From assembly GCA_945882415.1 (NCBI GenBank), contig CAMCWC010000007.1, forward strand, positions 1-64,000: a stretch of 64,000 nt of DNA, read 5' to 3'. The DNA comes from Chthonomonas calidirosea (GTDB lineage Bacteria > Armatimonadota > Fimbriimonadia > Fimbriimonadales > Fimbriimonadaceae). How positions within the stretch are numbered: position 1 is the first letter of the stretch; every line of letters begins with the position of its first letter. Both the position numbers and the translations under genes were made by a program. The notes below the pieces were generated by a model that had not been told where the DNA came from, searched no databases, and saw only the letters and a program-made list of their open reading frames with translations. This document shows positions 51,100-60,061 of this stretch, piece by piece.

Positions 51100-52275
51100 T
51101 TATTTCCCGACCGCTTCCGCGGCTTTCTGGATCGAGAAGAACGCCGGCTTCGGTTTCAATGCACGGTCGAACAGCAACGGATAGTCCGTTCGCCCTCGGA
51201 CCGGGAAGTTGTTGAGCCAGGAGTGGCCGTCGTTGACGCCCCAGAGCGTAACGCGGCCGATGTTCTTTCGGTATTTCAGGAACAGGTCAAACGCCTCTTT
51301 GAGCTTCTCGCCGTGCTTCACCGCGACCTCGTCGGGCAGGCCCTTGGTGTATGGGTTCATCACCGCCATCTGTTCCGGCGTCATCGCCTCTCGGCGAGAA
51401 ACGTCGGCCCCCTGATAGCGGGTCGGCAATACGCCCATATCGAGCTCGGTGATCATCACCTTCAGTCCGAGCGCCGAGAACTCCTGAATCGCCTTTTCCG
51501 TTTCGGCAAGCGGAGGATTCTCGATGCGCCAGTGAGATTGGATGCCTACCGCGTGGATTGGTACCTTTTGGTCGAGCAACTTTTTCACCAGTTCCAGAGC
51601 CTTGGGTCGCTTGTAGTCCAACTCGATGTTGTAGTCGTTGTAAACCAAAATCGCGTCTGGGTCGGCCTCGTGGGCGGCGCGGAAGGCTTCGGCCAAGTAG
51701 TCCTCACCTACCGCTTTCAACCACGGGGTTTGGCGCAGCAGACCTGGGCCATCGTTGATGGCTTCGTTCACGACGTCCCATTCCTTAATGCGTCCCTTAT
51801 AGCGACCGACGACGGCTTTGATGTGCGCTTGAAGTCGGGCGAGCGCGACTTCCCGGGTAACCGGCTGGCCGTCTTTGCCTTGGAAGAACCAACCTGGCGT
51901 CTGGGAGTGCCAAACCAAGGTGTGTCCTACAACCGAACCGCCACTCTGTTCCGCGATCTCAACTAGCTTGTCCGCATTGGCAAAAGTGAACTCCCCTTCT
52001 CGCGGCTGAATCTCCGCCGGCTTCATCGCGTTTTCTGCCGTGACCGAATCGAAGTGTGTCTTCACAAGCTGCGTGGACCCATCGTCCTGACCTTGCAGCA
52101 TGGCGGTGCTCACGGCAGCGCCGATTCGGAATTTGCCCTTGAAGGCGTTCTTGAGTGGGGTGACGGCTTGGGTTTCGGTGACTTCAGACATAGGGGTGGT
52201 GGAGTTGCGACTCATGGCCAGAGGCGCCGCGACCACAACAATGGGGACTGCGAGCAAGAGAATGCTTTTGTTCAT
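51100..52275 (-). CDS. Endo-1,4-beta-xylanase (GH10)
   Basis: 391 aa with signal MNKSILLLAVPIVVVAAPLA. GH10 TIM-barrel with acid/base Glu171 in EWDVVNEA and nucleophile Glu277 in MITELDM; HTLVWHSQTPGW and ENAMKPAEIQ are conserved. It hydrolyses internal xylan bonds outside the cytoplasm. A 14-bp palindrome lies 50 bp upstream of the start and probably controls it. Confidence 0.93.
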   Translation of the reverse strand: MNKSILLLAVPIVVVAAPLAMSRNSTTPMSEVTETQAVTPLKNAFKGKFRIGAAVSTAMLQGQDDGSTQLVKTHFDSVTAENAMKPAEIQPREGEFTFANADKLVEIAEQSGGSVVGHTLVWHSQTPGWFFQGKDGQPVTREVALARLQAHIKAVVGRYKGRIKEWDVVNEAINDGPGLLRQTPWLKAVGEDYLAEAFRAAHEADPDAILVYNDYNIELDYKRPKALELVKKLLDQKVPIHAVGIQSHWRIENPPLAETEKAIQEFSALGLKVMITELDMGVLPTRYQGADVSRREAMTPEQMAVMNPYTKGLPDEVAVKHGEKLKEAFDLFLKYRKNIGRVTLWGVNDGHSWLNNFPVRGRTDYPLLFDRALKPKPAFFSIQKAAEAVGK

Positions 52276-52324
52276 GGGACTCCGAGGGGTGCAACTGCAG
52301 GCTGCTGACAGCCAGCGTAATCTA

Positions 52325-52338
52325 ATTTACCGGTAAAT
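52325..52338. promoter_or_regulatory. 14-bp palindromic operator of the xylanase gene
   Basis: ATTTACCGGTAAAT is a perfect palindrome of the general form bound by LacI-family sugar repressors. The position 50 bp upstream of the ATG fits a repressor site. No LacI gene is in the window, so the regulator is elsewhere. Confidence 0.55.
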
Positions 52339-52383
52339 ACAAGCGCATTAGTTCCAGGACTCTCGAACTCTTGCCTGGGAAAC

Positions 52384-53253
52384 TTATCGACTGTATGCCT
52401 GAACGCGCTGCTCCAACGAAACACCAAGCAAGATCTTGGTCGTGGCTTCAACCGTTGCTAGTTCCTCCCCAAGGGTGCGTTTGAGGACCCGCAGCCCAAG
52501 CTGGCGCCCTAAAAGTAGGCCCGCGGCGGCACCAACGGTGTCGCAATCTCCCGGCAAAACGTGGGCCACGCGGAGCAAGCGGTTGGGGTCACCCTGTGCA
52601 AATGCAAGAACGGCGACCGTTTCATGCCATTGCCGGTCTGGATGGAATGGCCATTCCCATTGTCTTGTTTCGCTACGCAGTTGATAGAGAAACTCGTGTT
52701 CTGTCCTGGGTACGTCTCGGTCCGGAATTGCTCCGGCAAATCGCGCTAGCGAATTCGTCGGGTCAAGCCGAGAGAACGATTCTAAATCTGGCGCGCTTTC
52801 GTGCAAGATCAAGCTGCCATAGAAAAACTGGCCCCAAGCGGTGTCAAGGCCGGGCGAAAAGAACCCGTAAGGCCGATTGCGCTCTTGAGCTTTCCAAGTT
52901 TTTTCGAGAATGCGGGCAAGTCGAGGAGCTACCGGATGAGCGAATTTCGCGGTTCGGAGCCAAGACCGGAAGCTGGGTTCAGACACCTCCTGGGTATCTC
53001 GAAGCCATGGCTCTAGGAGATGGATTCGGAACGACGTATCGTCGGTAACGACCCCGCGCCGCCCGCGAGTCTCCCGCTTGCGGGCCCAAAGGTTCCACGC
53101 ATTGGCTTTGGACTCTCGGAACGGTTGAACTAGAGGTAGCAGCGGCGACGCAGGATCTCCAATTTTGCCCGCCAAGCCGTGTGGTTCATGGGCAAACCCG
53201 GCTGCATCCGCAAGCGCACTGAGGGCCAAAGCACCCGCAATTCGATCGTGCAT
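52384..53253 (-). CDS. ADP-ribosylglycohydrolase-like protein
   Basis: 289 aa from ATG 53253 (MHDRIAGALALSALADAAGF). Metal-binding motifs of the DraG/ARH family: GVVTDDTSFR and LPGDCDTVGAAAGLLLG. It would remove ADP-ribose from proteins or nucleic acid, or act on related glycosides. The middle segment is less conserved. The longer frame from 53370 is not supported by the family start. Confidence 0.75.
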   Translation of the reverse strand: MHDRIAGALALSALADAAGFAHEPHGLAGKIGDPASPLLPLVQPFRESKANAWNLWARKRETRGRRGVVTDDTSFRIHLLEPWLRDTQEVSEPSFRSWLRTAKFAHPVAPRLARILEKTWKAQERNRPYGFFSPGLDTAWGQFFYGSLILHESAPDLESFSRLDPTNSLARFAGAIPDRDVPRTEHEFLYQLRSETRQWEWPFHPDRQWHETVAVLAFAQGDPNRLLRVAHVLPGDCDTVGAAAGLLLGRQLGLRVLKRTLGEELATVEATTKILLGVSLEQRVQAYSR

Positions 53254-53372
53254 TTGCTGAACGTTACACCAAAGGGTCCTGCTGTAACGACAAGCCGATT
53301 CATGCCAAATGGTTTGCGGAAGCCGAGCCCCGATCGATCCTGCGGGCTGAGCATGAACCCAACAAAGCAATC

Positions 53373-53404
53373 GGGCCGTAACGGTGAAATCACCGTTACG
53401 GCCC
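53373..53404. terminator. Perfect 15-bp hairpin after the lipoprotein gene
   Basis: GGGCCGTAACGGTGA and its inverse with an AA loop. Follows the lipoprotein stop by 16 bp on the minus strand; the following T content is only moderate. Confidence 0.65.
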
Positions 53405-53420
53405 TGAGGTCCTTTACGCT

Positions 53421-54383
53421 TTAGCGCCAGAACGCGTTGTCGTAGAGATCGAAGTCGGCCTTCGTGCCGTCAACAAAGGTGATCGTTCCTTTGCCATCGA
53501 TGCCATAAGTACCGGTCGCTGGGCAAAGCGGATCGTTGGTGTTTTCAAGTTGGAACTCTCCAGATCCGTCCGCATTGCTGGTCCAGCGAATCGTGTATCC
53601 CGCCGTGTTGACCCAAACCATCTCGAGCCGACCGTCGAAGTAGTAGGTGCCAGAGGTGCTGAACTGGACGCCACCCTGCTGCGACTCGCTGGAGAACGTG
53701 AAAGGCTGACCAAAGCCCAAAGTTTCCCAACGGGTTGAGTATCTGTAATCTCGAAACTCACCCGGAGCAATTTCCTCTCGGCCGGAATCGACGGACTGTT
53801 GGAATATTCTTCCGGTTTCAAAGTTGAAGATCGACGAGCTGCTTAGATCTCGAGGAGCGTACTTGCCCTTGGTGAACTTGCTTTCCAAGGTGTTGGTGGT
53901 TTCGGCTCCAACGGTCCGATTCTTCGTGTTCTGATATCCGACCAGGCTTGTATGTGCCGCGTCGTCAAAGATGTCGAATTTCAGGAGCGCGATATCGCGG
54001 AATCCGCGGACTTCGGCGTACTCAACCGCCGTGACTTTGCCCCAAAGGTCGTCTGAAACGGCGATTGGCGAGCCGACCGTAATGTCGCCTTCATCGAGGC
54101 GTGCCACTTTCGCCGCATCTGCCGGACGGGCAACACCGGGACGGCCCGGAAGAACGGGAGAAATGGTCTGCCGATCCGCTTTTGTGCGGGCTCGGTCTGG
54201 CGAACCCTCTTTGATTGCGGTCGAGCTTGAAGAGGCTCCCTTAATCGATGCGGCAATCGCAGCCCGGTTTCCGCTCGGAAGCGGCGATCCGCTCGAAGAT
54301 GAAGACCCGCCGCAACCTGCGGAAATGACGCAAAGAATTGCGGCAAAAGGAATGAGGTAGGAGAATTTTTGTTTCGTGATCAT
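53421..54383 (-). CDS. Hypothetical lipoprotein
   Basis: 320 aa beginning MITKQKFSYLIPFAAILCVI with lipobox ISAGC, then a Ser/Gly linker (GGSSSSSGSPLPSG). The rest is polar and beta-rich, including TTNTLESKFTKGKYAP and WTSNADGSGEFQLENTNDPL. Not recognised. Divergent from the fifth prepilin-like gene. Confidence 0.6.
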   Translation of the reverse strand: MITKQKFSYLIPFAAILCVISAGCGGSSSSSGSPLPSGNRAAIAASIKGASSSSTAIKEGSPDRARTKADRQTISPVLPGRPGVARPADAAKVARLDEGDITVGSPIAVSDDLWGKVTAVEYAEVRGFRDIALLKFDIFDDAAHTSLVGYQNTKNRTVGAETTNTLESKFTKGKYAPRDLSSSSIFNFETGRIFQQSVDSGREEIAPGEFRDYRYSTRWETLGFGQPFTFSSESQQGGVQFSTSGTYYFDGRLEMVWVNTAGYTIRWTSNADGSGEFQLENTNDPLCPATGTYGIDGKGTITFVDGTKADFDLYDNAFWR

Positions 54384-54645
54384 GGCCAGCGTTAGTCCAG
54401 TTCTTTTTTGACCAGCGCTCGAGCCAGCCAGAAACAATCTACGCAACTCTGGGGCACGTGTAGGCGCTTCGTATCAACCTTGCGCGGCTATCTTGGACCA
54501 AAAGGGACTTCTTGGTCCATTTTAGTTTGCAGATTTTTTGTGAAGGGCTTTGGTGAGCCTCTTCGCTTCCAAGCCACGATCGTTCGAACCATCACAAACT
54601 TTCCGAGCTATGCTGAATACTCCGGGCGGGAGAAGGAAGAAGAGA

Positions 54646-55341
54646 ATGAAGGATTGTGCCAATTCCAAGATTAACAACGGCGGCTTTACGCTGATTGAGT
54701 TGCTGGTGGTGATCGCGATTATTGGAATCCTCGCCGCGCTGCTCTTTCCTGTTTTTGCCCGAGCCAAGGCTGCCGCCCAAAGCGCGACTTCTATTAGCAA
54801 TGTTCGGCAGCTTGTAATGGCGAGCCTTATGTATGCCGAGTCGTCCGATGATCGACTGCCGCTGGTCACCGAGGGACCCTTTTCTGAGGGCCTAGCTGGC
54901 GGTTACACGATGGTGCTGGAGTTCGGCCAAAGCGGATCTGGCAGGTTCGACCCGGCCCAGGGCAGCCTCTACCCTTACGTCAAATCTGGCGGAATCTACG
55001 GTTCCGCGGCCGACCCGACCGTTCGCGAGAGTCGCCAGAGCTTTGCCATGAATGGCTGCCTGGCCGAGTTCCCCCCACAACGCGGAATCCTGGCCAATCG
55101 TGCCCTGACCACAACAGAACAGCCCTCGCGGCAGTTCATGTTTGGCGAGGAACTCTGTGGGCGCGAAGGCACGAACGACGGCTTCTTCCATCCACTCTAC
55201 GACGAACTAGCGACCTGGCACAACAACCGCAACGCCATGGCCTTCGTCGACGGCCACGCGAAGTTGACGTTGGTTGAGGGGCGTTACCCTGAAGTTGTCG
55301 ACGCTTCTGATACTCCCTGCTGGCCGTCCGATCCTTGGTAG
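54646..55341 (+). CDS. Prepilin-like protein, isolated fifth member
   Basis: From ATG 54646 (site GGAAGAAGAGA): MKDCANSKINNGGFTLIELL, a classical leader with Gly at -1, then FPVFARAKAAAQSATSISNV. The C-terminus has the H-x9-DG element WHNNRNAMAFVDGHAKLTLV. 231 aa, shorter than the array copies and only distantly similar. Shares the family but not the array's Ala-type leader. Confidence 0.8.
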   Translation: MKDCANSKINNGGFTLIELLVVIAIIGILAALLFPVFARAKAAAQSATSISNVRQLVMASLMYAESSDDRLPLVTEGPFSEGLAGGYTMVLEFGQSGSGRFDPAQGSLYPYVKSGGIYGSAADPTVRESRQSFAMNGCLAEFPPQRGILANRALTTTEQPSRQFMFGEELCGREGTNDGFFHPLYDELATWHNNRNAMAFVDGHAKLTLVEGRYPEVVDASDTPCWPSDPW

Positions 55342-55351
55342 GTGCTCCGGT

Positions 55352-55412
55352 GAGGCGATTAGGTTCGCTATTCGCCTCATTCCTTGAGGCGAATAGCTGA
55401 TATAATCGCCTC
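55352..55412. promoter_or_regulatory. Nested palindromes with promoter before fic
   Basis: An inner perfect 13-bp inverted repeat GCTATTCGCCTCA/TGAGGCGAATAGC (55367-55379 and 55385-55397) sits inside an outer 10-bp one GAGGCGATTA/TAATCGCCTC (55352-55361 and 55403-55412). TATAAT (55401-55406) overlaps the outer arm. GAGGCGA-type half-sites occur four times in alternating orientation. A likely autoregulatory operator for the Fic protein, which has a C-terminal winged helix. Confidence 0.7.
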
Positions 55413-55424
55413 AGGCGGCGACCG

Positions 55425-56534
55425 ATGTACATCCACGAACTTCCAAACTGGCCGAACTACACCTACGATTCGGCCGCTTTGTTGCCGAAGGTTGAAGCGG
55501 TGAACCTTAGCCGTGGGCGGCTCTTCGGTCTCCTAGATTCCATCGGCCTCGATCAGGCCCAAGAACCTCAGCTTGAGGCATTCGCACAGGAAATCATCAA
55601 GTCCAGCGCGATTGAAGGCGAAAATCTGGATACCCAGACGGTCAGAAACTCGGTGGCGCGGCGCTTGGGATTGAGCGCCAGCGGCAATCCAGACCCCAGG
55701 CACTACATTGACGGACTTGTGGAGATGGCGCTAGACGCCGCGCAAAGATACGACCAGCCGCTGACGGCGGAGCGGATATTCAACTGGCACGCTGCGCTAT
55801 TCCCCACCGGTCGCACCTTGTACGGACCCATAACCATCGGCCAATGGCGGACCGATGAAAGAGGACCGATGGTCGTTGCTTCTCAAAAGCGTGGGATGGA
55901 GATCATTCATTACGAAGCACCCGCGGCGGAGCGACTGCCAACCGAGATGAAATTGTTTCTGAATTGGGTGGAAAGCGAGAATGAAGCCAGCTTGGTCATC
56001 AAAGCTGGCGTTGCCCACCTTTGGTTCGAAACTCTTCACCCATTGGATGATGGCAATGGTCGCGTCGGGCGAAACATCATGGACCTGTTGCTTGCTCGTG
56101 CCGACCGAAAGCTCGTTCGCCCGTACAGCTTGGCAAGCCAAATTCACCAGCAAAGAAATGCCTACTACGACGCGCTGGAGACCTCCCAGAAAGGATCGCT
56201 CGACTATACAGCTTGGCTCGCGTGGTACCTCGACACTCTCAACCTCGCCGTAGACGACGCCAACCAAACGATCGAACATGCGGTTGCACGGACGCGGTTT
56301 TGGCAGCGTCACGAAGACACGAGCATAAACGATCGCCAACGTAAAGCAATTTCGAAGATGCTGATGGGTTGGGAGGGCAAGCTCACGAACAAAAAGTATG
56401 CAAATCTCACGCGCTGCTCCGACGCAACCGCAACCCGAGACCTCGTAGATTTGGTGGTCAAGGGGATTTTGCGGGCAGATGGATCCGGCGGACGCAGCAC
56501 CGGTTATGAATTGCAAGACTGGGCCGGAGCGTGA
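55425..56534 (+). CDS. Fic-domain protein (DUF4172-Fic-wHTH)
   Basis: 369 aa. N-terminal DUF4172-like segment (WPNYTYDSAALLPKVEAVNL), the inhibitory helix SAIEGEN (61-67), the catalytic HPLDDGNGRVGR (205-216), and a C-terminal winged helix (RKAISKMLMGWEGKLTNKKY). Fic enzymes AMPylate proteins; class II enzymes carry the inhibitory motif upstream. All catalytic residues are present. Starts ATG 55425. Confidence 0.9.
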   Translation: MYIHELPNWPNYTYDSAALLPKVEAVNLSRGRLFGLLDSIGLDQAQEPQLEAFAQEIIKSSAIEGENLDTQTVRNSVARRLGLSASGNPDPRHYIDGLVEMALDAAQRYDQPLTAERIFNWHAALFPTGRTLYGPITIGQWRTDERGPMVVASQKRGMEIIHYEAPAAERLPTEMKLFLNWVESENEASLVIKAGVAHLWFETLHPLDDGNGRVGRNIMDLLLARADRKLVRPYSLASQIHQQRNAYYDALETSQKGSLDYTAWLAWYLDTLNLAVDDANQTIEHAVARTRFWQRHEDTSINDRQRKAISKMLMGWEGKLTNKKYANLTRCSDATATRDLVDLVVKGILRADGSGGRSTGYELQDWAGA

Positions 56535-56597
56535 AGCTTCTTATCAAGTCAGGCACTTCACTCGATCAACCACATAACTCTCGACAGGTAAGATTCT

Positions 56598-57221
56598 ATG
56601 GTGAAACAATCACGATATCTGTCTGTTTTGGCTCTCGGACTTGCTGTCGCCGTGACCGTTGGGTTTGCTCCGCAGGCCAAGTTGCTCAAAGTTTTCATTG
56701 AAGGAAAACTCGTCTCCAGCTCGGCCCGCGTGATTGACGGAAAGGTGTACGTTCCAGTCGACGAAGTTCTGAAGCCGTTCGATTACAAGGGCGTGCAGAC
56801 CAACAACGGCGTGAACCTAGTGCCGATTTCTGGTGTTCAGCAGCGCGATGGCGCTTCGGGTGCGATGTCAGTTTGGCTCCAGGGCAAGCTGGCCAAGTTG
56901 CGAGTTGACAGCATTGGATCGGTGGAACTCTACAGCCAAGAATATTGGGAAGTTAAGGGCAAGCTGCAGAGCGCGGTCGCCGCGACGTTCTCTTTGGGTT
57001 CGGCGGTGCTGGTGTATGCCGATGGTAAGCAGGAGGGGTATTCGCTGAGTGCCGCAGAAATGGCTGGCGGCTCCTACATGGCACTGCAGAAAGCCGAAAC
57101 AGGCGAGATGGTGATTCAGTTCAAGAAGAACGGTGAATTCAAGCCAGAACGCGTGGTCATCACGATCAAACGAAATGATTCGGACGTTGAAGACGTTTAC
57201 CGAATCCGCCTGACCGAATAG
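56598..57221 (+). CDS. Secreted hypothetical with copper amine oxidase-like stalk domain
   Basis: 207 aa with signal (MVKQSRYLSVLALGLAVAVT). KVFIEGKLVSSSARVIDGKV and VPVDEVLKPFDYKG fit the CuAO_N1-like/stalk domain found in many cell-wall proteins. Remaining half is unrecognised. Followed by a strong terminator. Confidence 0.55.
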   Translation: MVKQSRYLSVLALGLAVAVTVGFAPQAKLLKVFIEGKLVSSSARVIDGKVYVPVDEVLKPFDYKGVQTNNGVNLVPISGVQQRDGASGAMSVWLQGKLAKLRVDSIGSVELYSQEYWEVKGKLQSAVAATFSLGSAVLVYADGKQEGYSLSAAEMAGGSYMALQKAETGEMVIQFKKNGEFKPERVVITIKRNDSDVEDVYRIRLTE

Positions 57222-57233
57222 GACGCCCAGATC

Positions 57234-57275
57234 ACGTCCCAGCCATCGTTGGCAGGCTGGGACGTGCCCTTCTGC
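57234..57275 (+). terminator. Terminator after the stalk-domain gene
   Basis: CACGTCCCAGCC/GGCTGGGACGTG, 12-bp perfect stem, with CCCTTCT after. Confidence 0.65.
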
Positions 57276-57303
57276 CAAGCTCGGCAGGCCAATCTCAGTT
57301 CGA

Positions 57304-58281
57304 TCAGAGTCGTTCCAAGCGCGACAACATTTCTTTTGGCGTGACGGTACCAACGACCTTGCCATCCGGCGAAATCAGCAACGTGGTTGGATAGGCTTCA
57401 ATTCCAAATGCGCGCTGGGTCTTTCCCGTTTTGTCAAAGAACAGAGGAAATGGCGGCTTTGTACCAGCCCAGTTCCGCTTCACGATTGCGCCGACACTTG
57501 ATTCAGTAGCGGCATAGCTGGCTCCATCGGGACTGTGAAAAGCGATGATTTCAAATTTGTCTCGCTTGATTTTCATCGTCTCATAGAGCTCAAACCACTC
57601 TGGCATTTTCTGAATGCATGGGCCACACCAGGTAGCCCAAAAATCAAGAACGATCCACTTGCCCTTCAAGCTACTTACTTTAAATCCGGGTGTAGTATCG
57701 GTAGGTGTAATGCTAGGTGCTTTGCGTCCGATAAGTTTCGCCCATTCGGCGGCAAGTACGGGCAGCCGGAGTTTGCCATTCTGAATATTGCCCGATGCCA
57801 TTCGCGATCCGGCCGCGATGACGGTAACTCCCAACTTTGAGGCTGGAACTTGTATTCGGCTCAAACCCCATTGCCCGGAGAGGTACCCAATCACATTTTC
57901 GTTAAAGGTTACAGAAACCGAAGGATCTTTAGTCGGCAGCCGGTCTTGGTTTACAATATCAAGCGACACTTTTTGAAGCGGCTTCAACCGTAGAGTTACC
58001 CTCCTTGTGCTTGAACCAACTTCCACCAAACCAGCCAGATTTTCCTTTACTGCCACCAGCGTTTTGTTGTAAAGAACTGATGAGTCCAACGTGAACCGGC
58101 CATTGATATCCGTAACGAGAGGCGCCTCTCCGTATCCGATTTGAGCTTTGGGGGCGTTTGAGGAAATTACAAACGTGTTGCCTACGGCAGCGCCCTGCAC
58201 CGGACGACCCGAGGGATCCAAAACGACTCCTTCGATCGGAGCAACGGCGATCATACTCACGATAGAAAGAAGCGCAACCAT
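57304..58281 (-). CDS. TlpA-like thiol-disulfide protein with carboxypeptidase-like domain
   Basis: 325 aa. Signal peptide, then GVVLDPSGRPVQGAAVGNTF, a carboxypeptidase-regulatory-like beta domain, and a C-terminal thioredoxin fold with VLDFWATWCGPCIQKM (Cys219, Cys222) and GIEAYPTTLLISPDGKVVG (cis-Pro). Periplasmic redox protein. Start ATG 58281. Confidence 0.85.
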   Translation of the reverse strand: MVALLSIVSMIAVAPIEGVVLDPSGRPVQGAAVGNTFVISSNAPKAQIGYGEAPLVTDINGRFTLDSSVLYNKTLVAVKENLAGLVEVGSSTRRVTLRLKPLQKVSLDIVNQDRLPTKDPSVSVTFNENVIGYLSGQWGLSRIQVPASKLGVTVIAAGSRMASGNIQNGKLRLPVLAAEWAKLIGRKAPSITPTDTTPGFKVSSLKGKWIVLDFWATWCGPCIQKMPEWFELYETMKIKRDKFEIIAFHSPDGASYAATESSVGAIVKRNWAGTKPPFPLFFDKTGKTQRAFGIEAYPTTLLISPDGKVVGTVTPKEMLSRLERL

Positions 58282-58509
58282 AATGCTGTTTCTTGCTACG
58301 CAAGTTCCAATCTCAAAAGTTGCCGCATCTCGATTTGCTCGGAAGCTTTGAAACCGCTACTGGCTGTCTTTTTTCACTGGCAACAATTGCGTTACAGACA
58401 CCACCCTGGATCTCAATAGGTGGTCAAGAAAGTAATCGTTATCGATTCCGAATCCTCTTGCCGCTGAATCGCGTCCATTCACTACGCTCGAAGTTGAGCG
58501 CATACCATC

Positions 58510-58989
58510 ATGAGCGTCCCCCGAATCGATCGACTTCACGTCGCCCTACTCGCCGTTCTCCTAACCGGCGCCCCTTTTGTGCCGCAGCCGACCGAGAAAC
58601 TTGACGCCGCGGCGTTAAAGACCATGACCGAGGGGCTTGGCTACACCACCAAGGTGCTGAACAGCGAAGCCGGCAAGGAGAAGTACGAAATCAGCCTGTC
58701 CGAGGGTGGATTCAATATTCCTGTCAGCCTGGAAATTGCCCCGAGCAAGCGCTATATATGGCTCGTCGCCAATCTGGGCAAGGCTCCCGCCTCAGGTTCG
58801 CCCAAGTTCGAAGCCTTGATGAAGAACAACGCGAAGACGCAGCCCGTTTTTACTTGGATCACGGAGAGCGGTAACTTGCACATGGGCATGGCGGCAGAAA
58901 ACCGCTTCCTCACCCCGGCGGATCTTCGGTTTGGCGTAACCAAAGTTGCCGCCGACGTGGCGAAATCGGCCAGCATTTGGCAGAACTAG
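58510..58989 (+). CDS. Hypothetical secreted protein, YbjN-like
   Basis: 159 aa, signal at the N-terminus (LHVALLAVLLTGAPFVP). The pattern EGLGYTTKVLNSEAGKEKYE, ALMKNNAKTQPVFTWI vaguely follows YbjN/type III chaperone-like folds. Function not assigned. Confidence 0.5.
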   Translation: MSVPRIDRLHVALLAVLLTGAPFVPQPTEKLDAAALKTMTEGLGYTTKVLNSEAGKEKYEISLSEGGFNIPVSLEIAPSKRYIWLVANLGKAPASGSPKFEALMKNNAKTQPVFTWITESGNLHMGMAAENRFLTPADLRFGVTKVAADVAKSASIWQN

Positions 58990-59022
58990 CAGGCAATCCC
59001 TAGGCTCGGCTAGACTCTCGGC

Positions 59023-59502
59023 GTGTCTAGCCAGCCCTTCACCGTAATTCCTGCCGGGATGCCCAACGAGCGCGTCCTGAATATCTTTGGCGACCTCGTG
59101 ACGATCAAAGTCTCGGGTGAGCAATCCGGCGGTAAGCTGACGGTCATTCACGGAGAAACCCCGCCCAAGGGCGGCCCGCCACTCCACTGCCACCTGACGG
59201 ACAGCGAAACTTTCTTCGTACTTGAGGGCGAGTTTCTCTTCGTGCTTGATGGCGAAAGAATCACTGCCTCGGCGGGAAGCACCGTGTTTATTCCCGCCGG
59301 CGTTGTGCACCAGTACCAGAATATCGGCGAAGCGTTCGGAAAGCTCCTTCTCGTCGTAGAACCCGCCGGACTGGATGAGTTCTTCATCGAACTAGATGCC
59401 CTGCTCAAAGCGAGCGAAGAGCCCAACATGCCCGCCATCGCGGCTCTGCACGAAAAGTACCGTATGGAACTCCTGGGTCCGCCACTTGCGGCTCTTGGTT
59501 AG
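59023..59502 (+). CDS. Cupin-domain protein
   Basis: 159 aa from GTG 59023. GGPPLHCHLTDSETFFVLEG (cupin motif 1 with His/His/Glu) and PAGVVHQYQNIGEAFGKLLL (motif 2). Small-molecule role cannot be predicted. Polar tail after the domain. Confidence 0.82.
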   Translation: MSSQPFTVIPAGMPNERVLNIFGDLVTIKVSGEQSGGKLTVIHGETPPKGGPPLHCHLTDSETFFVLEGEFLFVLDGERITASAGSTVFIPAGVVHQYQNIGEAFGKLLLVVEPAGLDEFFIELDALLKASEEPNMPAIAALHEKYRMELLGPPLAALG

Positions 59503-59527
59503 TTCAGCCTCTTTTCCTAAGAATTGA

Positions 59528-60061
59528 ATGCGCTTCTTTACTCCCGAACTGTACGGCCGCTCAGAGTTTCAAGACTCAGATGTCGAATCTGACTGGACGC
59601 AGGGGCTATTGGGGCTATTGGGGCTAGATGGCGCGATGGCCGCATACTTGGACCACCGCTCCAGGCTAGCCCATCAGCTCCAAACCGTGGACCATATCTC
59701 ACATCCGTTCTTCGTAAACGATGGACTTCTGGTGAGGTTGGAATCAAACCCGGACGCGGAGTATCTCGCCTTAACCTTCAGGATCGGCAAACTCATCGTC
59801 GGCTATGCCGACCTGACTTTGACCTACAGCGGCCCGAGCATCTCACAAGAGGACCTTGAAACCCTCGCAAAGATTCGCAATACGACGATATCAGATCGAC
59901 AATACGAGCACAAGCTTTACTGTCATGAATTTGATGTTTCTCCTGACGGAATGATAATCCACTCCTTGCTTTTTAGCTGGGATGCGCTAACCGTATCGAT
60001 CTCTTGCAAAACTGTCTGGCCGACAATGGAAGCAAAGCCAGACCGAGATCTTGGCCGTTAG
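59528..60061 (+). CDS. Hypothetical DUF4085-like protein
   Basis: 177 aa starting MRFFTPELYGRSEFQDSDVE, which resembles DUF4085 openings (MxYFTPELY); the rest is unrecognised. It ends in a 4-nt overlap with the convergent ankyrin gene. The repeated GGGGCTATT (about 59602-59620) encodes GLLGLLGL. Confidence 0.5.
   Translation: MRFFTPELYGRSEFQDSDVESDWTQGLLGLLGLDGAMAAYLDHRSRLAHQLQTVDHISHPFFVNDGLLVRLESNPDAEYLALTFRIGKLIVGYADLTLTYSGPSISQEDLETLAKIRNTTISDRQYEHKLYCHEFDVSPDGMIIHSLLFSWDALTVSISCKTVWPTMEAKPDRDLGR

Noticed and set aside
59600-59622. GGGGCTATT tandem repeat as a phase-variation tract
   Set aside because: Only two full units, and 9 nt keeps frame, so switching would not occur.
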